From assembly GCF_010365285.1 (NCBI RefSeq), contig NZ_CP048286.1, positions 1,102,001 through 1,166,000 of the forward strand: a DNA stretch of 64,000 nt, read 5' to 3'. The notes under the pieces are model-generated. The model was not told the origin of the DNA. It was given only the letters and a program-made list of their open reading frames with translations, and ran no database searches. The DNA is from Paenibacillus rhizovicinus (lineage in GTDB: Bacteria; Bacillota; Bacilli; Paenibacillales; Paenibacillaceae). A program made the position numbers and the translations under genes. Below, one piece after another: positions 60,672 through 64,000 of this stretch (positions within the stretch are counted from its first letter, which is position 1; each line of letters starts with the position of its first letter).

Positions 60672-62210
60672 TCAACCCACCGGTTTAATATCAATCGCAG
60701 GTCCGCCTCCGCCACCGACGCCGACGCCGCCTGAGCCGTCAAGCGGTCCGCTCGGGTTCGTTTTAATCTTCTGCAGCAGGGCGTCGCCTTTGGTCTGCCA
60801 TTCTTTAAGCGCTTCGTCGACCGTCTTCTTCTTCTGAACGACGTCTTGGAACAATTGAGGAGCAAATTGCTGCACTTGGTACAGGTTCGGCTTCTCTTGA
60901 TACAACTTATCAAGATCGGGATCTTGGCCTGGAGCCGGCTTCAGCGTGTAGAAAGCGGCCATGTTGTAGGTCATGCCGTCTTTAGGCTTCAGGAACGATT
61001 TGCGAGATACCAATTCGTAAGTGCTGCGAGATTTTAGCTTCGCCCACTCCGTACCGTTGTTGAACGCGATAAAATCCCAAGCATCTTCGCTGTTTTGCGC
61101 TTTGGCGTTAATGGCCATCAGGTTGTTCAAATATACGTTGCCGCCAATGTCCGGCGCTTCCTCGAAAGTTGGCATCGTCACGACATCCCAATCCACGCTT
61201 GGGATTTTCGGATTTTGGGTCGATGCATCCTTCGCTTGGGACAGCTGGGTCACATAGTCATATCCGCCTACCGTCATGGCAACGCGGCCGCTGATGAACA
61301 AATCGCCTTGGAACGGATTGTACACTTGCTTGCCGTTTATGGCATCGTTGGGCGTATTATAGTCTTCTTGCGTCGGTACGAGCTTTTGTTGATACAAATT
61401 CGTGATATCCGTCCACACTTTCTTCCACTGAACCGTATCGACGGTCATTTTCTCCGCGTTCTTATCGAACATTCTGAGCTGCAGCGGCGTCGCATACGTC
61501 ATCATATCGGAATAAGGGTCGGACCATCGGTTAATGGCCAATCCGAACTTACGATCCTTGCCGTCACCCTTGGCGAGCCGCTGAGCCAGCGTAAAGACAT
61601 CCGACCATCGCAATCCGTCCTTCGGCAGCTCTACGCCTTGATCCGCGAACAGTTTCTTGTTGTAGAACAATGCCGACGAGTTAAAGGTTGGCGTCAAACC
61701 ATAGACCGCACCTTCTCCGGCTTCCTTGATGCCATCGATGACGGAAGGCACGAAATCTTCAATATCGAACTTGTTATCCTGAATGAGCGTATCCAGTTTG
61801 GTCAGCATATTGTCTTGAATAAGCCGTTTAAAATAAGGCGAATCCACGATCACGACATCGACCGGATTGCTGCCGTTCAGCATTTCCTTCATCTTCTCGT
61901 ATTGATCGACCGGCTTCTTGTTCGGGTCTGGTTCTTGGTAATTCTGGGTTTCCATGGCCGACACGATCTCGATATCGACGTTAGGATGCAGCAACTCGTA
62001 GCCGTCCGTGAACTGCTGTCTCAGGTATTGTTCGTTATACGAGTCGGAGTACATAAACCCTACGCGCAGGACATGCCGCTTGGCGTCGCTCCCCTCTCCT
62101 TTGCTGCATGCCGACAGGCTGGATGCCAAGAGCGCTGCCGTTAACGCCACCGATGAAGCCCGCAAGACGACCTTTCCTCGCGCTGAATGTTTCAGGTGCT
62201 TGTTCCCCAT
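60672..62210 (-). CDS. Extracellular solute-binding lipoprotein (family 1-like)
   Basis: 512 residues from ATG 62210, after GGAGGGG. A long basic signal region ends in lipobox LSAC, with Cys near 35. The mature protein looks like a sugar-type binding protein: LRVGFMYSDSYNEQYLRQQF, VDVVIVDSPYFKRLIQDNML, GLTPTFNSSALFYNKKLFAD near 170-190, FISGRVAMTVGGYDYV near 310, and AINAKAQNSEDAWDFIAFNNG near 365. A Gly-rich tail ends the protein. No MalF/MalG-type permease is beside it; the partners are an ATPase and an FtsX-type permease. It starts five bases after the ATPase gene. Confidence 0.88.
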   Translation of the reverse strand: MGNKHLKHSARGKVVLRASSVALTAALLASSLSACSKGEGSDAKRHVLRVGFMYSDSYNEQYLRQQFTDGYELLHPNVDIEIVSAMETQNYQEPDPNKKPVDQYEKMKEMLNGSNPVDVVIVDSPYFKRLIQDNMLTKLDTLIQDNKFDIEDFVPSVIDGIKEAGEGAVYGLTPTFNSSALFYNKKLFADQGVELPKDGLRWSDVFTLAQRLAKGDGKDRKFGLAINRWSDPYSDMMTYATPLQLRMFDKNAEKMTVDTVQWKKVWTDITNLYQQKLVPTQEDYNTPNDAINGKQVYNPFQGDLFISGRVAMTVGGYDYVTQLSQAKDASTQNPKIPSVDWDVVTMPTFEEAPDIGGNVYLNNLMAINAKAQNSEDAWDFIAFNNGTEWAKLKSRSTYELVSRKSFLKPKDGMTYNMAAFYTLKPAPGQDPDLDKLYQEKPNLYQVQQFAPQLFQDVVQKKKTVDEALKEWQTKGDALLQKIKTNPSGPLDGSGGVGVGGGGGPAIDIKPVG

Positions 62211-62215
62211 TTTGA

Positions 62216-63088
62216 TTACCCCTCCAATGATTTGGGCGGCGAAATAATGATTCGCTCGCCGTCAAATTCCATCGATGCTTTATCTGTAATTTGCAAAGCG
62301 GTTAAATACGCCTTTGGAATTTGAAGCCTGCCGACACGGTCCACGACGACATATTCTTCATGAACGGTTCCCTGTCCAGCTCCCGGTTCGAAATCGTCGT
62401 CCAAATTCGGATTCCGCTTAATGAATTCCGTGCTCGTCAAGCCGTCCCGGATCGCTACCACGCGGTCTACCTTAGACGCAAGCGACAAGTCGTGGGTAAC
62501 GATGACGATCGTAATGCCCAGCTCGCGGTTAAGCCGGCGGAAAATATCCATGATCAAGTCCGATGTCCGCGTATCGACCGATCCCGTCGGTTCGTCGGCA
62601 AGCAGCATCTTCGGCCTGTTCGACAAGGAGATGGCAATGGCCACGCGCTGTTGTTCGCCGCCGGATAATTGATGCAGTTTGTTATGCATGCGATCCTTCA
62701 GGCCAACCCATTCCAGCAGCTGCTTGGCATAAGCACGGTCCAGCTTGGACGAGAACATCATCGGCATTTCGACATTCTCGAGCGCCGACAGATACGGGAG
62801 CAGATTCCGGGCGTTATTCTGCCATATGAAACCGACGGTTTCCCGTTTGTAGGAGACGAGCTGATCATCGGTAATTTTGAGCAAATCCCATGGCCCTACG
62901 CTGACGCTTCCCGCGGAGGGACGGTCAAGACCGCCCAAAATATTCAGCAGCGTCGATTTGCCGCTTCCGCTGTTGCCGATGATCGCCATCATTTCCCCTT
63001 CGCTCACGTGGAGGTTAAGCCCTTGCAGGGCAACGACCTCCAGCTCGTCGGACTTGTAAATTTTCACTAAGCCTTCGCATGTAATCAT
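62216..63088 (-). CDS. ABC ATPase (MacB/LolD type) with AbrB-like C-terminal domain
   Basis: 290 residues from ATG 63088. Walker A IIGNSGSGKSTLLNILGG is near residue 37, LSGGEQQRVAIAISLSN near 142, and Walker B LLADEPTGSVDTR near 165, followed by VTHDLSLAS. Those fit ATPases that work with FtsX-like permeases. Beyond residue 240 an extra part, EYVVVDRVGRLQIPKAYL then KASMEFDGERIIISPP, looks like one AbrB/SpoVT-type swapped-hairpin half. That fusion is unusual. The gene is 6 bp after the permease gene and 5 bp before the binding-protein gene. Confidence 0.87.
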   Translation of the reverse strand: MITCEGLVKIYKSDELEVVALQGLNLHVSEGEMMAIIGNSGSGKSTLLNILGGLDRPSAGSVSVGPWDLLKITDDQLVSYKRETVGFIWQNNARNLLPYLSALENVEMPMMFSSKLDRAYAKQLLEWVGLKDRMHNKLHQLSGGEQQRVAIAISLSNRPKMLLADEPTGSVDTRTSDLIMDIFRRLNRELGITIVIVTHDLSLASKVDRVVAIRDGLTSTEFIKRNPNLDDDFEPGAGQGTVHEEYVVVDRVGRLQIPKAYLTALQITDKASMEFDGERIIISPPKSLEG

Positions 63089-63094
63089 GGCGTG

Positions 63095-64000
63095 TTAGCG
63101 TTCCTCCCCCATCTTAACGGCCTGGTGCACGCGGAGCCTGCGGATATGCGCCAGCAGCAGCAAAGCGCCCATCAGCATCATGCAAGCGACGACGATATAC
63201 AGCTGCGTCGTATCTTTGGCATCGAAGACGACCCGGAACGGCGGCACGGAATTCGCGACGTTCTCCGTCGTTTGCAGAAACGGCAGGAACAGCAAACTCG
63301 CGATTTTGCCGATGATTATCCCCAGACCGATCGATAAGCCTGCCGTGAATATCTGTTCCAGCAGCAGCATGCCCGTCAGTTGCCTCCGCGACAGCCCCAT
63401 CGCCCTTAAGACGCCGAATTGCACGATCCTGCCCGATAAATTAAAGAACCAGAAGAGAATGTATCCGGTGAGCGAAATGATGATCGACACCAGGAAACCT
63501 AGGCTGAGGATACCGAAAACGCCTCCCCGGGTTGGATGTTTGGCTTGTGCGGCCAGCTCGATCCGAACGTCCTTCACATCCGCAAGCTCGATGCCGCCTG
63601 CCTCCAGCTGTTTCATAATCGGCCCTGTCAGTGCGCCAGGCTTCATCTTCAGCCAGACCTCGTACGGGATCATCGGCACTTGGTCATAAATATAATCCAG
63701 ATTCGCGATAATGAACGGCGATTCATCCGGGTATTGCGCCGGCCAGTAAGGGACGATGCCGACAATCGCGAATTCGATCACCCCGTCCGACGTGCCGGCG
63801 TTTATCCGGTCGCCAAGCTTCAGTTGGTATTTCTCCGCCACATTGGACGGGATAATTGCGGCTTCTTCGTAAGCGCCTAGATTTTTCAAATAATTGAAAG
63901 GATGAACGGGATACAAGTCATTGCGGAACCAAGCGACCTTAGAGAAATCGACGTTATCGATGCCCATCAAGGTGCCTTGGCCGATCGATCGTCCGGAAAC
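63095..64000 (-). CDS. FtsX-like ABC permease (5' end cut by the window)
   Basis: The frame stays open to the window edge, so the N-terminus is missing. At least 302 residues are present. A large extracytoplasmic region (AIIPSNVAEKYQLKLGDRI, EFAIVGIVPYWPAQYPDESP) leads to three C-terminal membrane helices, FGILSLGFLVSIIISLTGYILF, a loop with RIVQFGVLRAMGLSRRQLTGMLLLEQ, and two more hydrophobic segments (MLMGALLLLAHIRRLRV). This fits MacB/FtsX-type permeases, whose ATPase lies next to it. Function (export, or signalling across the membrane) cannot be assigned. Confidence 0.85.
   Translation of the reverse strand, partial: VSGRSIGQGTLMGIDNVDFSKVAWFRNDLYPVHPFNYLKNLGAYEEAAIIPSNVAEKYQLKLGDRINAGTSDGVIEFAIVGIVPYWPAQYPDESPFIIANLDYIYDQVPMIPYEVWLKMKPGALTGPIMKQLEAGGIELADVKDVRIELAAQAKHPTRGGVFGILSLGFLVSIIISLTGYILFWFFNLSGRIVQFGVLRAMGLSRRQLTGMLLLEQIFTAGLSIGLGIIIGKIASLLFLPFLQTTENVANSVPPFRVVFDAKDTTQLYIVVACMMLMGALLLLAHIRRLRVHQAVKMGEER

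Overview
The window is a piece of a moderately GC-rich, endospore-forming Firmicutes chromosome, most likely Paenibacillaceae (Paenibacillus/Cohnella-like). The evidence is a complete spoIIIA operon, a Bacillus-type yqhQ / yqhR-aroQ-papQ-efp neighbourhood, spore photoproduct lyase, a T-box in front of metG, and many secreted proteins carrying SLH or copper-amine-oxidase-like 'stalk' domains. Identification is by reading translated sequence and motifs; no database search was run.

Layout. 0-6.3 kb: spoIIIAA-AH (minus strand, AH cut by the window edge) and yqhV, with a sigma-E-like promoter in front of spoIIIAA. 6.5-8.9 kb: sulfolactate genes comA and comB, separated by a structured repeat, and a DUF441 membrane protein. 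9-14.8 kb: aspartokinase, efp-papQ-aroQ-yqhR, divergent yqhQ. 14.9-20.4 kb: mntR, splB, then znuA-znuC-znuB-ccdA behind a promoter overlapped by a Zur-like palindrome. 20.4-25.5 kb: metG with T-box leader, yidD, a Gfo/Idh oxidoreductase and an AraC regulator. 25.6-40.6 kb: a secreted PKD-like protein, YktB, an RND pump, two tandem MFS transporters, an Orn/Lys/Arg decarboxylase, an SLH protein and small conserved proteins. 40.7-48.2 kb: small lipoproteins, two identical tRNA-Val genes, an NlpC/P60 hydrolase, a phage-type holin/endolysin pair, an L,D-transpeptidase, an SLH protein, a radical-SAM protein and ung. 48.4-55.2 kb: one 2285-residue multidomain surface protein with three LamG repeats and a beta-helix. 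55.7-60.0 kb: a small decayed integrated element bounded by a 58-bp direct repeat of the tRNA-Leu 3' end. 60-64 kb: a tRNA cluster and an ABC operon of unusual composition.

Main points of interest: (1) two copies of a roughly 170-225 bp palindromic, covarying repeat at 7.4 and 16.6 kb; (2) a second 50-bp repeat that carries the ribosome-binding sites of spoIIIAA and ccdA; (3) a hairpin flanked by 18-bp direct repeats inside the spoIIIA operon; (4) the tRNA-Leu island with integrase remnant, eqolisin-like G1 peptidase and a frameshifted gene; (5) an ABC ATPase with an AbrB-like C-terminal domain, co-encoded with an FtsX-type permease and an extracellular solute-binding lipoprotein; (6) a domesticated-looking lysis cassette next to tRNA-Val, with a 30-codon Gly/Arg-repeat ORF; (7) a row of terminator hairpins between the giant surface gene and the island. 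I did not find a convincing wholly new defence or secretion system. The strongest candidates for undescribed biology are the two repeat families and the hybrid ABC operon.
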